From NCBI GenBank assembly GCA_021397845.1, contig CM038039.1, forward strand, positions 4,705,731 through 4,769,730: DNA of 64,000 bases. Direction: 5' to 3'. Below the pieces are notes generated by a model. The model was not told the DNA's origin. It worked only from the letters and a program-made list of their open reading frames with translations, and did not search any database. The DNA is from Areca catechu (taxonomy: Eukaryota > Streptophyta > Magnoliopsida > Arecales > Arecaceae). The position numbers were made by a program, and so were the translations under genes. This document shows positions 43,426 to 54,528 of the stretch, one piece after another (the first letter of the stretch is position 1; every line of letters begins with the position of its first letter).

Positions 43426-44100
43426 AATTTTCCGCATCCTTCTGGTGCCATTTTTTTTTTATCTCTCTTTATGAGAGTTTCTTTTTTTTTTTTTTTTTTT
43501 TGTTCTCTTTACATGAGAGTTTTTCCTTTCTTCTCTTTTTTCTTTTTTTGTAAAAAAAAACTGAAAGGAATGAAATATCTTTTCTGTTACCTCTTTCCAT
43601 GTACTTCTTGCAACATGTTGTATGATGCTTTGTCTGTAGTGTAGACTCTGCGAACCATCTTCGGTCTATAGGAAAGAAGTGGGGTCAGTTGGACCGTCCT
43701 GAGAATGTCTGTTATCGACAGAAAGGACGATAGTGGTCCTTTTAGGCATGTGTTCGGATTTACCGTAGGGTAGGGTGTTTTCACCATCCCTGTGTACTTT
43801 CTGTCGTAATTAAGGTAGGCTGTTCAAGCCTGCCTCGACGCGTATTCGGATTCACCGGAGGGTAGGTTACGAAAACCATCCCTGCGCCTTTGATCTTTTG
43901 CTGGCCCGGTTAGACCATCTATTGCGCTCATCGGGCATACCGAATAGGTGAGTGGACCAGACTATCCTTTGTGCAATTGACCGATTTTTCAGATCAGGTC
44001 ACTCAGGCTATTGTTGTTCAATTGATGCAACTAGCCATTCTGAGTTGAGTCTGAGTTGAGTAGGGTTGAGAAGCTTTGCACAGGAATCTCAGGAACTCTT
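43426..44100. other. Spacer between antisense ORF 2 and integrase
   Basis: T-rich tracts (43451-43557), then a GC-balanced non-coding stretch with a repeated phrase gattyaccg(t/g)agggtaggktg near 43757 and 43849 about 92 bp apart. It is equivalent in position to the 59-bp array of Tat-B but has no long array. Confidence 0.5.
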
Positions 44101-44749
44101 TTATTGATAGTATTTGCGAAGGTTTTGTATATTCCATGACCGGGATAGGGCCTTCCCCTTTAGGGTTCTGAGTCGGTATGTCCCTGGTCGAATGACTTCT
44201 TCGACTTGATATGGACCTTCCCAGTTGGGGAAGAGTTTATCCTGTTCCATCGGCCTGGATACCTCTGCTCTTCGCAATACCATGTCCCCCGTGCGGAAAG
44301 TTTGCTTCTTCATCCTTGAGTTGTAATATTTGGCGAACTTTTGTTGATATGCCGCCATCCTTATCTGGGCCTATAGCCTGGTGCTTGATAGCAAGTCCAG
44401 ATCAATCCTTCTATGATCGAAATTCTCAGGCTCTTTATAGTTGTCAATTTTTAGGGACTGTAGGGAGACTTCAATAGGTAGTAAGGCTTCGGTACCGTAG
44501 GCCAGGTTGAACGGAGATTCACTATGGCCGTTCTCGGGATAGTTTGGTATGCCTAGAGAATGGAGATTAGCTCGTCAGCCCAAAGTCCTTTGACGGCGTT
44601 CAACCTTGTCTTCAGACCATGGAGGATGGTCCGGTTGGTGACTTCGGCTTCTCCGTTGGATTGTGGATGAGCAACGGATATCAGCTGATGTTGGATATGG
44701 TACCGAGCATAGAAGTCCTTGAACTTCGGATTGTCAAACTGTCTCCCGT
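44101..44749 (-). pseudogene. Tat-A integrase, C-terminal part
   Basis: The block 44101-44358 reads MAAYQQKFAKYYNSRMKKQ, FRTGDMVLRRAEV, FPNWEGPYQVEEVI, GTYRLRTLKGKALSRSWN and ends LRKYYQ at the stop. Upstream (44360-44749) stops interrupt recognisable integrase core sequence. The N-terminal part lies at 53765-54240, beyond the nested insertion. The CCCGT next to 44750 is one half of the target duplication. Confidence 0.88.
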
Positions 44750-46200
44750 TGATGCGGAACTAATATGCATGCAATTTTTTTTATATATTTTATATGTGGG
44801 GTTGGGTGATTAATTCCCGAATTTCAGATTAAAATAAGTTATAAGGAATTTTATATGAATTTTAGAAGATCAGCATGCAGATTAGGACCTAGAAAAGTAG
44901 AAAAGAAGGATCGCCGGGGCTGAGAAGCCTCGGTCAGGGCAAGTTCTCCTACAATAAAACTACTGGAGGTAGAGGGGTGTACCTGACAACGTCTGTGAAG
45001 ATCGCAGCAAAAGGGTCTCTCGTTCCTCGACGGATGCGGCCTGGAAAATCGAGCCAAAGACCCGCGGATACCCGGCTTTCTGCTCGGTGATCCGATTGAG
45101 GCTTGGCTGGAGTCGTTGGATTCGTAGGAACTCGGGGACCTGCAAACGACCTGTCAGGGGTTAGAAAACTCACAAAGGAACAAGAAAACAAAGGAAAAAC
45201 AGCAAGGGAAGGCTTCTTTTGGAGTGGGCGTCCAGGGATCTGAGATGCTTGTTGGTAGCAGGAAGATGATTGCAGCACTGGGAAGAAGAACTCTCGCAAA
45301 CCCCTTTATGCACACAGCAGGGTATCACACAACTCAATAGAAGAACTCAAGGTTTTCATTCATCAAAAAATTCCCTCATACAAGAGGCTAGGGTCCCTTA
45401 AATAGACCCTTAACCTTGGGCTCCAAGTAAGGGTACATAAGTCTTTACATAAGAATCCTTTTCCCTCTCAAACCCTAGCTAGAAAAAAAGGAAATATTAG
45501 GTAGAAAAATCCCTAAAATTTTTCTTGACTTGGTCAAGACTCCAAGGACGCCTAGGGGGGCGTGTTGGGCTTCTAGGAGCAGCAAAAGGCCGGCCCAAAG
45601 GGGCCCGGGTGCATGGGTTTGGGCCTCTGGAAGCTGGGGTGGCCTGGTAGCCAGGTAGCAGGAATATTCCCTGGTATCTTGCTTCTTAGGGGCTTGGGCT
45701 TGGCACCTGGGCTTGATTTCATTGGGCTAGGATGCAGATGGACCTCTGGAATCATGGATGCCCTTATTTATGAATATACTTTGGCATCTGGAAGGGAATC
45801 TGGGCATCTGGAGGGCATCTGCAAGGAATCAGGGTTTCTGATTTTTCTCCTGGGGTCTTCAAATCTTCAAGCTGGGTTGGACTTGGGCTAAACTTCCATG
45901 TCTTCAATCTGGCTGGACTTGGTCTTCACTTGTATAATATAGTCTTGAGTCTTCAGTATGCTTGGACAGGACTCAAAAAAATAAAATTAGCTCAACATGA
46001 GCTAACTAGCATTGGACTGAACTAGCTCAACATGAGCTGACTAGTACAGAAGTGAAATAACAACTAAAAATACTCAAATAACAACTAAAATGGACTCAGA
46101 TGAGCTAAGCCCTTATTACAGATGGACTCATAAATTATTGATCAATTACAGAGGGTTGAGAAGCCTCTGCCTTATTCGGGTGCCTTTGGTGTCCGCACCA
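44750..46200 (-). repeat. Chromovirus derivative LTR 1 (3' LTR)
   Basis: 1451 bp, ends TGATGCGGAAC and TCCGCACCA. Near-identical to 49631-51081. Open frames such as 44949-45299 recur in each LTR copy and are not genes. Confidence 0.95.
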
Positions 46201-46740
46201 ATTCTCCCGGGGTGGGAGGAACTCGACCCTGTCGAGTGAAGATCAGACAGGCTCACATATCTCTCGAGAAGGTCTGGGTTGAGGCATTGCAAGTCCTCTC
46301 GAGAAATCTACGAATCGTCCGACTCTGGCTGGCCTTGCCATCGGATCAGGAAGCATTGATAGTCACGGCCCCGGGTCGTGATGGCTTGATCGTCCAGGAT
46401 ACGCTCGATCCGTTCTCCTCTCTCAGGCCAATTTGTTAGTGGACACTCTGGGTTAGGGTCACTCACAATGAAAAGGAATAGGTCCAAAGGCCTTACTAGG
46501 TATCGCTGCCGGTTCCCTATACTCAACCAGGTCTGTAATATTGAAGGTAGAACTAATGCCCAAACCCGAAGGCAAGTCTAACACCTAGGCATTTGATCCA
46601 ATCCTTCTCTATCACTTTAAAAGGTCCGGCTCTGTGAGCATGAAGCTTCTTTTAGGCCTAAGCCTAACCAAGATAGAATCCACTACATCAAATTCTTTGA
46701 CCCTTCTTCGGGAATTAGCCAGTTGTTTAAAGATTAGTGC
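46201..46740 (-). pseudogene. Chromodomain and integrase tail remnant, derivative copy a
   Basis: The block 46308-46526 has NWPERGERIERILDDQAITT and FLIRWQGQPESDDS, a chromodomain ending at a stop where the sister reads DDSWIS. Upstream pieces of the integrase C-terminal region (about 46530-46730) follow with stops and a deletion. Confidence 0.85.
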
Positions 46741-46843
46741 GGGTGGTGAACATGCTAGGCACATGCAGACTCCTAACAAGATGATGCAAAGGACTCAAAC
46801 CTACACCTAGCAGACTCGACTAAAGAGGTTTATTAGGTCTTAA

Positions 46844-47839
46844 CTACCACTTGGGCATGGGGGCATGAGTCGTGGTTGATGGATGACATGCAGAAGAAAA
46901 TTTGCTAGTAACTCCTAATAAGTGCCAGAGAGTCTGCCAAAAGTAGGTAGCAAATGGGATGGGCTCTACGGATCCTTGCAACCTAGTAACCTCAACAAAA
47001 TGTAACCTAATAGTTCTAGACACATGAGAAAACTCAGGAAAGGGTAGAAAATAGGAAGTGGGTTCAGAGTTACTCTGGTAGGGTGGAGAAAAAGGTTCTG
47101 GATAAAGTAGAATCAAAGAAGGCATGTCAGGGACTAATCCTAGACTAATGAGGTTAACCTTATGGGGTTGCAATATATCTACGGGGTTTGTATAATGGAA
47201 GGATGGGTTATTAATCTCAGGAAAGAGGTCCTTAATGGGAACTATAGGAGGAGACTCATCCTGAGGGTACTGATTCAAAGAGATCAAGTCCTTAATAAAT
47301 TCTTCTGGCTCTTGTATTTTAGGACTAGACTCTATAATTTGGCTCTCCTCTATGGTTTCCTCAGGTAAGGCTCTAGTAGCAGTACCTAGGTTCTCTTCCT
47401 CTATTTGTTCTTCCATTATAGCTTTAGGTTGGATATGGTCAAGGTCAACTAGCTCTGGTTTGGTTTCTACCTGGGTATCTACTGGGTCAGCTAATTCTAG
47501 GTCTACTAAAGGTGTCTCCTCTTCTCCCTCATACTCATCCACTAGGCTCACATCAGCTTCATACACTTCCACGTTAATGTAAGCCTTGTCAATCTCAGGA
47601 ATGGTTGGAGAAGGTCGGCTAGGGAAAAACTGGCTAGGTCCAGGTTTCTGATTATGGACACTAATCCTAGTAGGTTCAGGTTGCCTAAGGGGTAGTGGCT
47701 CACTACTGGGCTCATATTTAGGGGTGCTAATCCTATGGGGTTCAAATTGACTAAGGGAAACCTGACTAGTACTAGGCTGATACTTAGGGGTTATGGGTTC
47801 TCTGGGCTCATAGGACAAGGGTGCAGATCTATGGGTCAT
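46844..47839 (-). CDS. 331-residue open frame of the derivative, copy a (gag linker fused to an integrase fragment)
   Basis: Starts at an in-frame Met (MTHRSAPLSYEPREPITPKY), but the real protein probably begins further up at 48690. A one-base deletion near 48056 separates the two. It is proline- and acid-rich: SRPSPTIPEIDKAYINVEV, EVYEADVSLVDEYEGEEE (which matches the acidic stretch after the gag knuckle of copy 1) and many Glu. It ends in an integrase core fragment with FATYFWQTLWHLLG and SACHP. There are no catalytic residues. Both tandem copies keep it open and nearly identical. Its role, if any, is unknown. Confidence 0.6.
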   Translation of the reverse strand: MTHRSAPLSYEPREPITPKYQPSTSQVSLSQFEPHRISTPKYEPSSEPLPLRQPEPTRISVHNQKPGPSQFFPSRPSPTIPEIDKAYINVEVYEADVSLVDEYEGEEETPLVDLELADPVDTQVETKPELVDLDHIQPKAIMEEQIEEENLGTATRALPEETIEESQIIESSPKIQEPEEFIKDLISLNQYPQDESPPIVPIKDLFPEINNPSFHYTNPVDILQPHKVNLISLGLVPDMPSLILLYPEPFSPPYQSNSEPTSYFLPFPEFSHVSRTIRLHFVEVTRLQGSVEPIPFATYFWQTLWHLLGVTSKFSSACHPSTTTHAPMPKW

Positions 47840-47892
47840 GGGATTATAGGATCTGGGGTCATATGATTTTGGATCAGCTTTATGATCAGGTT

Positions 47893-48690
47893 CTAATGAT
47901 GGATCAAGGTATGGGGTCCTCCTAAGGTTGGGCTCTCTATATGGGTCAGGATATTGGGTCCTCCTAGGATTGGACTCCCTATTTGGGTCAGAATACTGGG
48001 TTCTCCTAGGGTTGGACTCCCTATATGGGTCAGAATATTGGGTTCTCCTAGGGTTGACTCCCTATATGGGTCAGAATATTGGGTGTTGGGTCTACTAGGC
48101 TCATAGGGTATGGGTGTATAGGATCTATGATCATGGGATCTAGAGTCATAGGATCTAGGTTCATAGGTTATGGATTCATAAGTTCTAGGTTCATAGGATT
48201 TAGAGTCATAAGATCTATAGGTTGTGGGTATACTAGGCTTATAGGGAGAGGGTAAATAGGATCTATCTTCTTGGTCTATAAAATCCTGATTGGGTCTTCT
48301 AGGACTAACCTTAGGGATTGGGTCAGGATGATGGGCTCTCCTAGGTTCAGCCTCAAGGTATGGATCAGGGTTTGGGGTCCTCCTAGGTTGAGGATTGTAG
48401 TACGGGTCAGGATAAGGGGCTCTCCTAGGTTCGACCTCATGGTATAGATCAGGGTTTGGGGTCCTCCTAGGTTGAGGAGAGTCAGGATCTGGCTCAGACT
48501 GTGACCCATGGGTTTTTCTTGGGGTCCCTACCCGGACTTTTAACTGATCAAACCTATTGGCACGATAGTCAATTCTATCATTGGTTTGAATACGAGACTG
48601 AGTTAACTGGGTCATCTGGATAGTTATCTGGGCAATTTGATCAGCTAGGGCTTTTATTTGGGCTTGTAAATTTTTCATGGGTTCAGACAT
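47893..48690 (-). pseudogene. Gag N-terminus with proline-arginine repeats, derivative copy a
   Basis: Starts MSEPMKNLQAQIKALADQ at 48690. Repeats of PRRTPNPDPY type and a Tyr/Ser-rich stretch (SYDSKSYEPRTYESITYEP) follow. Near 48056 a base is missing in a repeat (gggttgactccc, where neighbours read gggttggactccc). The frame then ends at 47893 while the original frame would join the 331-residue block. Confidence 0.8.
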
Positions 48691-49630
48691 TTATGAAGGA
48701 GGTGGGTGATATGAAACTCCTGATCTAGTGCTCATGCAAGACTCGATCAGACCGACTATAGCTGACTAAACCTAAAGTCCAAACTAGATGCTCACATCAG
48801 GGTGGCAAACTAGCCTATAGTAACCCTGTACTCAGCCAGGCAGGTGTAAGGGGAGTGTTAGGTCCCTGATTGCCAATCCTAGACACCAATCAGAGATTGG
48901 CCAGGTAGGCGGACCAGCACACAAGCCCTTCGGGATTGAATCCCTAAACCACCGTTCTAGACACTAAGCACAAGGCACACACAGGTTAACTTGACACAGT
49001 GATCTAACACTAGCCCGGACCCGACCAGTTGGTGTCCCTAGCCCACTAGGGCAAATTAAGTCTAATTAATTTTAGGTTAAGGCTTGGTACTGAATGCAAG
49101 GGATGTGGTTTTGGGCTAAGGAGAGGTGATGAAATCCTCCCCCCATCTGATATAGCAAGAGTGCCCTTAAAAGTAAATTATGCAATGATGGCAGGCAGAT
49201 GAGGATGCAAATTAGGGTTTAGATATTTTTTTTTTTTGGTATTTTTGGAAAATATGTATATATATATATATATATTTTGGTATTTTTTTAAATAGAAGAA
49301 AACTTGCAAATCATGACCTAATATACTGGAAATATACTAAAATTAAGAAATATGCAAAAACTCCTAAACAAAATCCTAAAACTTCCAAACATGTCTTGCT
49401 AAAAAAAACAGAGCCAAAAATTTGTAGGCCCTATTTCGGCTTTCAGAAAATTCACAGGCCATAATAAAATCTGAAAAAAGTTTTAAAATTACTGTGAATT
49501 ATGACAAATCCAGGAAAATATATTTCAGAATTTTTGTAGTTTTTAACAGGGAGAAATAATTAAAATAAAAGAGTATATACGGACTGAAAAATTACAGAAA
49601 ACAAGCCCTAATCTAAGCTCTGATACCAAA
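48691..49630 (-). other. Leader and primer binding site, derivative copy a
   Basis: Non-coding leader similar to 27348-28242. At 49616-49628 it ends agctctgatacca, the complement of TGGTATCAGAGC, a perfect initiator-methionine tRNA primer site two bases from the LTR. A TA microsatellite lies at 49256-49276. Confidence 0.9.
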
Positions 49631-51081
49631 TGATGGGGAACTAATATGCATGCAATTTTTTTTATATGTTTTATATGTTGGGTTGGGTGATTAATTCCCG
49701 AATTTCAGATTAAAATAAGTTATAGGGAATTTTATATGAATTTTAGAAGATCAGCATGCGGATTAGGACCTAGAAAAGTAGAAAAGAAGGATCGCCGGGG
49801 CTGAGAAGCCTCGGTTAGGGCAAGTTCTCCTACAATAAAACTACTGGAGGTAGAGGGGTGTACCTGACAATGTCTGTGAAGATCGCAGCTAAAGGGTCTC
49901 TCGTTCCTCGACGGATGCGGCCTGGAAAATCGAGCCAAAGACCCGCGGATACCCGGCTTTCTGCTCGGTGATCCGATTGAGGCTTGGCTGGAGTCGTTGG
50001 ATTCGTAGGAACTCGGGGACCTGCAAACGACCTGTCAGGGGTTAGAAAACTCACAAAGGAACAAGAAAACAAAGGAAAAACAGCAAGGGAAGGCTTCTTT
50101 TGGAGTGGGCGTCCAGGGATCTGAGATGCTTGTTGGTAGCAGGAAGATGATTGCAGCACTGGGAAGAAGAACTCTCGCAAACCCCTTTATGCACACAGCA
50201 GGGTATCACACAACTCAATAGAAGAACTCAAGGTTTTCATTCATCAAAAAATTCCCTCATACAAGAGGCTAGGGTCCCTTAAATAGACCCTTAACCTTGG
50301 GCTCCAAGTAAGGGTACATAAGTCTTTACATAAGAATCCTTTTCCCTCTCAAACCCTAGCTAGAAAAAAAGGAAATATTAGGTAGAAAAATCCCTAAAAT
50401 TTTTCTTGACTTGGTCAAGACTCCAAGGACGCCTAGGGGGGCGTGTTGGGCTTCTAGGAGCAGCAAAAGGCCGGCCCAAAGGGGCCCGGGTGCATGGGTT
50501 TGGGCCTCTGGAAGCTGGGGTGGCCTGGTAGCCAGGTAGCAGGAATATTCCCTGGTATCTTGCTTCTTAGGGGCTTGGGCTTGGCACCTGGGCTTGATTT
50601 CATTGGGCTAGGATGCAGATGGACCTCTGGAATCATGGATGCCCTTATTTATGAATATACTTTGGCATCTGGAAGGGAATCTGGGCATCTGGAGGGCATC
50701 TGCAAGGAATCAGGGTTTCTGATTTTTCTCCTGGGGTCTTCAAATCTTCAAGCTGGGTTGGACTTGGGCTAAACTTCCATGTCTTCAATCTGGCTGGACT
50801 TGGTCTTCACTTGTATAATATAGTCTTGAGTCTTCAGTATGCTTGGACAGGACTCAAAAAAATAAAATTAGCTCAACATGAGCTAACTAGCATTGGACTG
50901 AACTAGCTCAACATGAGCTGACTAGTACAGAAGTGAAATAACAACTAAAAATACTCAAATAACAACTAAAATGGACTCAGATGAGCTAAGCCCTTATTAC
51001 AGATGGACTCATAAATTATTGATCAATTACAGAGGGTTGAGAAGCCTCTTCCTTATTCGGGTGCCTTTGGTGTCCGCACCA
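49631..51081 (-). repeat. Chromovirus derivative LTR 2 (shared middle LTR)
   Basis: 1451 bp, TGATGGGGAACTAATATG to TCCGCACCA. It serves as the 5' LTR of copy a and the 3' LTR of copy b. Nearly identical to LTR 1. Confidence 0.95.
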
Positions 51082-51620
51082 ATTCTCCCGGGGTGGGAGG
51101 AACTCGACCCTGTCGAGTGAAGATCAGACAGGCTCACATATCTCTCGAGAAGGTCTGGGTTGAGGCATTGCAAGTCCTCTCGAGAAATCTATGAATCGTC
51201 CGACTCTGGCTGGCCTTGCCATCGGATCAGGAAGCATTGATAGTCACGGCCCCGGGTCGTGATGGCTTGATCGTCCAGGATACGCTCGATCCGTTCTCCT
51301 CTCTCAGGCCAATTTGTTAGTGGACACTCTGGGTTAGGGTCACTCACAATGAAAAGGAATAGGTCCAAAGGCCTTACTAGGTATCGCTGTCGGTTCCCTA
51401 TACTCAACCAGGTCTGTAATATTGAAGGTAGAACTAATGCCCAAACCCGAAGGCAAGTCTAACACCTAGGCATTTGATCCAATCCTTCTCTATCACTTTA
51501 AAAGGTCCGGCTCTGTGAGCATGAAGCTTCTTTTAGGCCTAAGCCTAACCAAGATAGAATCCACTACATCAAATTCTTTGACCCTTCTTCTGGAATTAGC
51601 CAGTTGTTTAAAGATTAGTG
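51082..51620 (-). pseudogene. Chromodomain and integrase tail remnant, derivative copy b
   Basis: Same content as 46201-46740, with RIERILDDQAITT and RWQGQPESDDS in 51189-51407. Differs from copy a at only a few bases. Confidence 0.85.
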
Positions 51621-51724
51621 CGGGTGGTGAACATGCTAGGCACATGCAGACTCCTAACAAGATGATGCAAAGGACTCAAACCTACACCTAGCAGACTCGA
51701 CTAAAGAGGTTTATTAGGTCTTAA

Positions 51725-52720
51725 CTACCACTTGGGCATGGGGGCATGAGTCGTGGTTGATGGATGACATGCAGAAGAAAATTTGCTAGTAACTCCTAAT
51801 AAGTGCCAGAGAGTCTGCCAAAAGTAGGTAGCAAATGGGATGGGCTCTACGGATCCTTGCAACCTAGTAACCTCAACAAAATGTAACCTAATAGTTCTAG
51901 ACACATGAGAAAACTCAGGAAAGGGTAGAAAATAGGAAGTGGGTTCAGAGTTACTCTGGTAGGGTGGAGAAAAAGGTTCTGGATAAAGTAGAATCAAAGA
52001 AGGCATGTCAGGGACTAATCCTAGACTAATGAGGTTAACCTTATGGGGTTGCAATATATCTACGGGGTTTGTATAATGGAAGGATGGGTTATTAATCTCA
52101 GGAAAGAGGTCCTTAATGGGAACTATAGGAGGAGACTCATCCTGAGGGTACTGATTCAAAGAGATCAAGTCCTTAATAAATTCTTCTGGCTCTTGTATTT
52201 TAGGACTAGACTCTATAATTTGGCTCTCCTCTATGGTTTCCTCAGGTAAGGCTCTAGTAGCAGTACCTAGGTTCTCTTCCTCTATTTGTTCTTCCATTAT
52301 AGCTTTAGGTTGGATATGGTCAAGGTCAACTAGCTCTGGTTTGGTTTCTACCTGGGTATCTACTGGGTCAGCTAATTCTAGGTCTACTAAAGGTGTCTCC
52401 TCTTCTCCCTCATACTCATCCACTAGGCTCACATCAGCTTCATACACTTCCGCGTTAATGTAAGCCTTGTCAATCTCAGGAATGGTTGGAGAAGGTCGGC
52501 TAGGGAAAAATTGGCTAGGTCCAGGTTTCTGATTATGGACACTAATCCTAGTAGGTTCAGGTTGCCTAAGGGGTAGTGGCTCACTACTGGGCTCATATTT
52601 AGGGGTGCTAATCCTATGGGGTTCAAATTGACTAAGGGAAACCTGACTAGTACTAGGCTGATACTTAGGGGTTATGGGTTCTCTGGGCTCATAGGACAAG
52701 GGTGCAGATCTATGGGTCAT
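51725..52720 (-). CDS. 331-residue open frame of the derivative, copy b
   Basis: Same length as copy a (46844-47839), with at least one residue difference (YINAEV for YINVEV). Open throughout. The gag N-terminal block upstream reaches it in frame across the repeat that is broken in copy a, but is itself broken near 53161. No known catalytic motif; it is a fusion of gag linker and integrase fragment. Confidence 0.6.
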   Translation of the reverse strand: MTHRSAPLSYEPREPITPKYQPSTSQVSLSQFEPHRISTPKYEPSSEPLPLRQPEPTRISVHNQKPGPSQFFPSRPSPTIPEIDKAYINAEVYEADVSLVDEYEGEEETPLVDLELADPVDTQVETKPELVDLDHIQPKAIMEEQIEEENLGTATRALPEETIEESQIIESSPKIQEPEEFIKDLISLNQYPQDESPPIVPIKDLFPEINNPSFHYTNPVDILQPHKVNLISLGLVPDMPSLILLYPEPFSPPYQSNSEPTSYFLPFPEFSHVSRTIRLHFVEVTRLQGSVEPIPFATYFWQTLWHLLGVTSKFSSACHPSTTTHAPMPKW

Positions 52721-52773
52721 GGGATTATAGGATCTGGGGTCATATGATTTTGGATCAGCTTTATGATCAGGTT

Positions 52774-53571
52774 CTAATGATGGATCAAGGTATGGGGTCC
52801 TCCTAAGGTTGGGCTCTCTATATGGGTCAGGATATTGGGTCCTCCTAGGATTGGACTCCCTATTTGGGTCAGAATACTGGGTTCTCCTAGGGTTGGACTC
52901 CCTATATGGGTCAGAATATTGGGTTCTCCTAGGGTTTGACTCCCTATATGGGTCAGAATATTGGGTGTTGGGTCTACTAGACTCATAGGGTATGGGTGTA
53001 TAGGATCTATGATCATGGGATCTAGAGTCATAGGATCTAGGTTCATAGGTTATGGATTCATAAGTTCTAGGTTCATAGGATTTAGAGTCATAAGATCTAT
53101 AGGTTGTGGGTATACTAGGCTTATAGGGAGAGGGTAAATAGGATCTATCTTCTTGGTCTATAAATCCTGATTGGGTCTTCTAGGACTAACCTTAGGGATT
53201 GGGTCAGGATGATGGGCTCTCCTAGGTTCAGCCTCAAGGTATGGATCAGGGTTTGGGGTCCTCCTAGGTTGAGGATTGTAGTACGGGTCAGGATAAGGGG
53301 CTCTCCTAGGTTCGACCTCATGGTATAGATCAGGGTTTGGGGTCCTCCTAGGTTGAGGGGAGTCAGGATCTGGCTCAGACTGTGACCCATGGGTTTTTCT
53401 TGGGGTCCCTACCCGGACTTTTAACTGATCAAACCTATTGGCACGATAGTCAATTCTATCATTGGTTTGAATACGAGACTGAGTTAACTGGGTCATCTGG
53501 ATAGTTATCTGGGCAATTTGATCAGCTAGGGCTTTTATTTGGGCTTGTAAATTTTCCATGGGTTCAGACAT
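52774..53571 (-). pseudogene. Gag N-terminus with proline-arginine repeats, derivative copy b
   Basis: Starts MSEPMENLQAQIKALADQ at 53571. The frame ends at 53158 because one A is missing near 53161-53165 (ctataaatcc, where copy a reads ctataaaatcc). The remaining repeats continue in another frame down to 52774. Copies a and b thus carry different single lesions. Confidence 0.8.
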
Positions 53572-53764
53572 TTATGAAGGAGGTGGGTGATATGAAACTC
53601 CTGATCTAGTGCTCATGCAAGACTCATAAATTATTGAGAAGCCCTTATTACAGATGGACTCAGATGAGCTAAGCCCTTATTACAGATGGACTCATAAATT
53701 ATTGATCAATTACAGAGGGTTGAGAAGCCTCTGCCTTATTCGGGTGCCTTTGGTGTCCGCACCA
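53572..53764 (-). repeat. Truncated leader joined to an LTR end fragment
   Basis: The leader of copy b stops at gcaagactc (53617-53625) and continues as ataaattattg from inside an LTR. A short extra copy of cttattacagatggactca follows, then the last 100 or so bp of the LTR run to 53764. The primer site and most of the third LTR are missing. Confidence 0.88.
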
Positions 53765-54528
53765 CCCGTTGTCTGTGATGATGACATGTGGGATGCCGAA
53801 CCTGAATATGATGGAATTTTTTACAAAATTTTCCACCTTGCCTTATGTGATCTGGGCTAATGGTTCGGCTTCTATCCATTTCGTGAAATAGTCGATGGCC
53901 ACTAGGAGAAACTTCCTTTGCCCTGATGCTGGTGGGAATGGGCCAAGAATGTCCATCCCCCATTGGGCAAAAGGCCATGGGGTTGCCAGTTGAGTCAGGT
54001 GACTCGCAGGTTGTCTCTGTATATTGGCATACCTCTGGCATTGGTCGCACTTCCACACGAAATCAGTTGAGTCCTTCTGGATAGAAGGCCAGTAATACCC
54101 CTGTCGAATGATCTTGTATGCTAGAGATCTGCCTTCCAAGTGGTCACCGCATATGCCCTCATGGACCTCTCTCAAAGCATAATTTGCATTGGTGGGTCCT
54201 AAGCATTTTAGCAGTGGCTGGGAGAAAGACTCTTGTAGAGGGTCTCGTCTAAGATAATGTACTGAGATGCCATCCAGCGGATCTTCTTGGCTTCTACCTT
54301 ATCTTTCGGTAGCTCTCCTTCATTCAAGAACCTGACGATGGGATCCATCCAACTTGATTCAGTGTTGATCTGGCACACCTCTGCAGCCTCCTCGGCTATG
54401 CTTGGAGTTTCAAGATGTTCGACAAAGGTGCACCCGAGAGATTCCAGTGCTGTAGTTGCGAGTCGAGACAGTGCGTCTGCCCGGGAGTTCTCTGATCGTG
54501 GAACATGGATGATTTTAAAATATTCCAG
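53765..54528 (-). pseudogene. Tat-A integrase, N-terminal part and core
   Basis: The block 53843-54175 has the zinc-binding region (AYKIIRQGYYWPSI, CDQCQRY) and the core opening WGMDILGPFPPASGQ, FLLVAIDYFTKWIEAEPL. Next (53765-53842) comes GIPHVIITDNG, interrupted by the nested element directly after the second catalytic Asp. The linker from RNase H (54240-54528) shows VPRSENSRADALSRLA-type sequence in frames with stops. The catalytic residues seen are intact. Confidence 0.88.

Larger units (their letters stand above)
44750..53764 (-). mobile_element. Nested chromovirus derivative in tandem form: LTR, internal, LTR, truncated internal, LTR fragment
   Basis: Starts TGATGCGGAAC at 44750 and ends TGTCCGCACCA at 53764, flanked by a perfect CCCGT duplication (44745-44749 and 53765-53769). 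Inside are an LTR at 44750-46200, an internal region at 46201-49630, an LTR at 49631-51081, an internal region at 51082-53625 truncated near its gag start, and the last 140 bp of an LTR (to 53764). The two LTRs have equal length (1451 bp) and are nearly identical, as are the internal regions. The element keeps the LTRs, primer site, gag N-terminus and chromodomain tail but lacks gag core, protease, RT, RNase H and most of integrase. Confidence 0.93.

Noticed and set aside
43441..43644. Extension of antisense ORF 2 through the poly-T tract
   Set aside because: The poly-Phe run reflects a T tract. An alternative frame with an acidic stretch ends at about 43425 and is the more likely original end.
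44949..45299. A 116-residue frame that recurs at 49830-50180 and in part at 21336-21674
   Set aside because: Its recurrence is explained by its place inside LTR copies. No recognisable protein, and it spans LTR sequence with no coding role known in this group.
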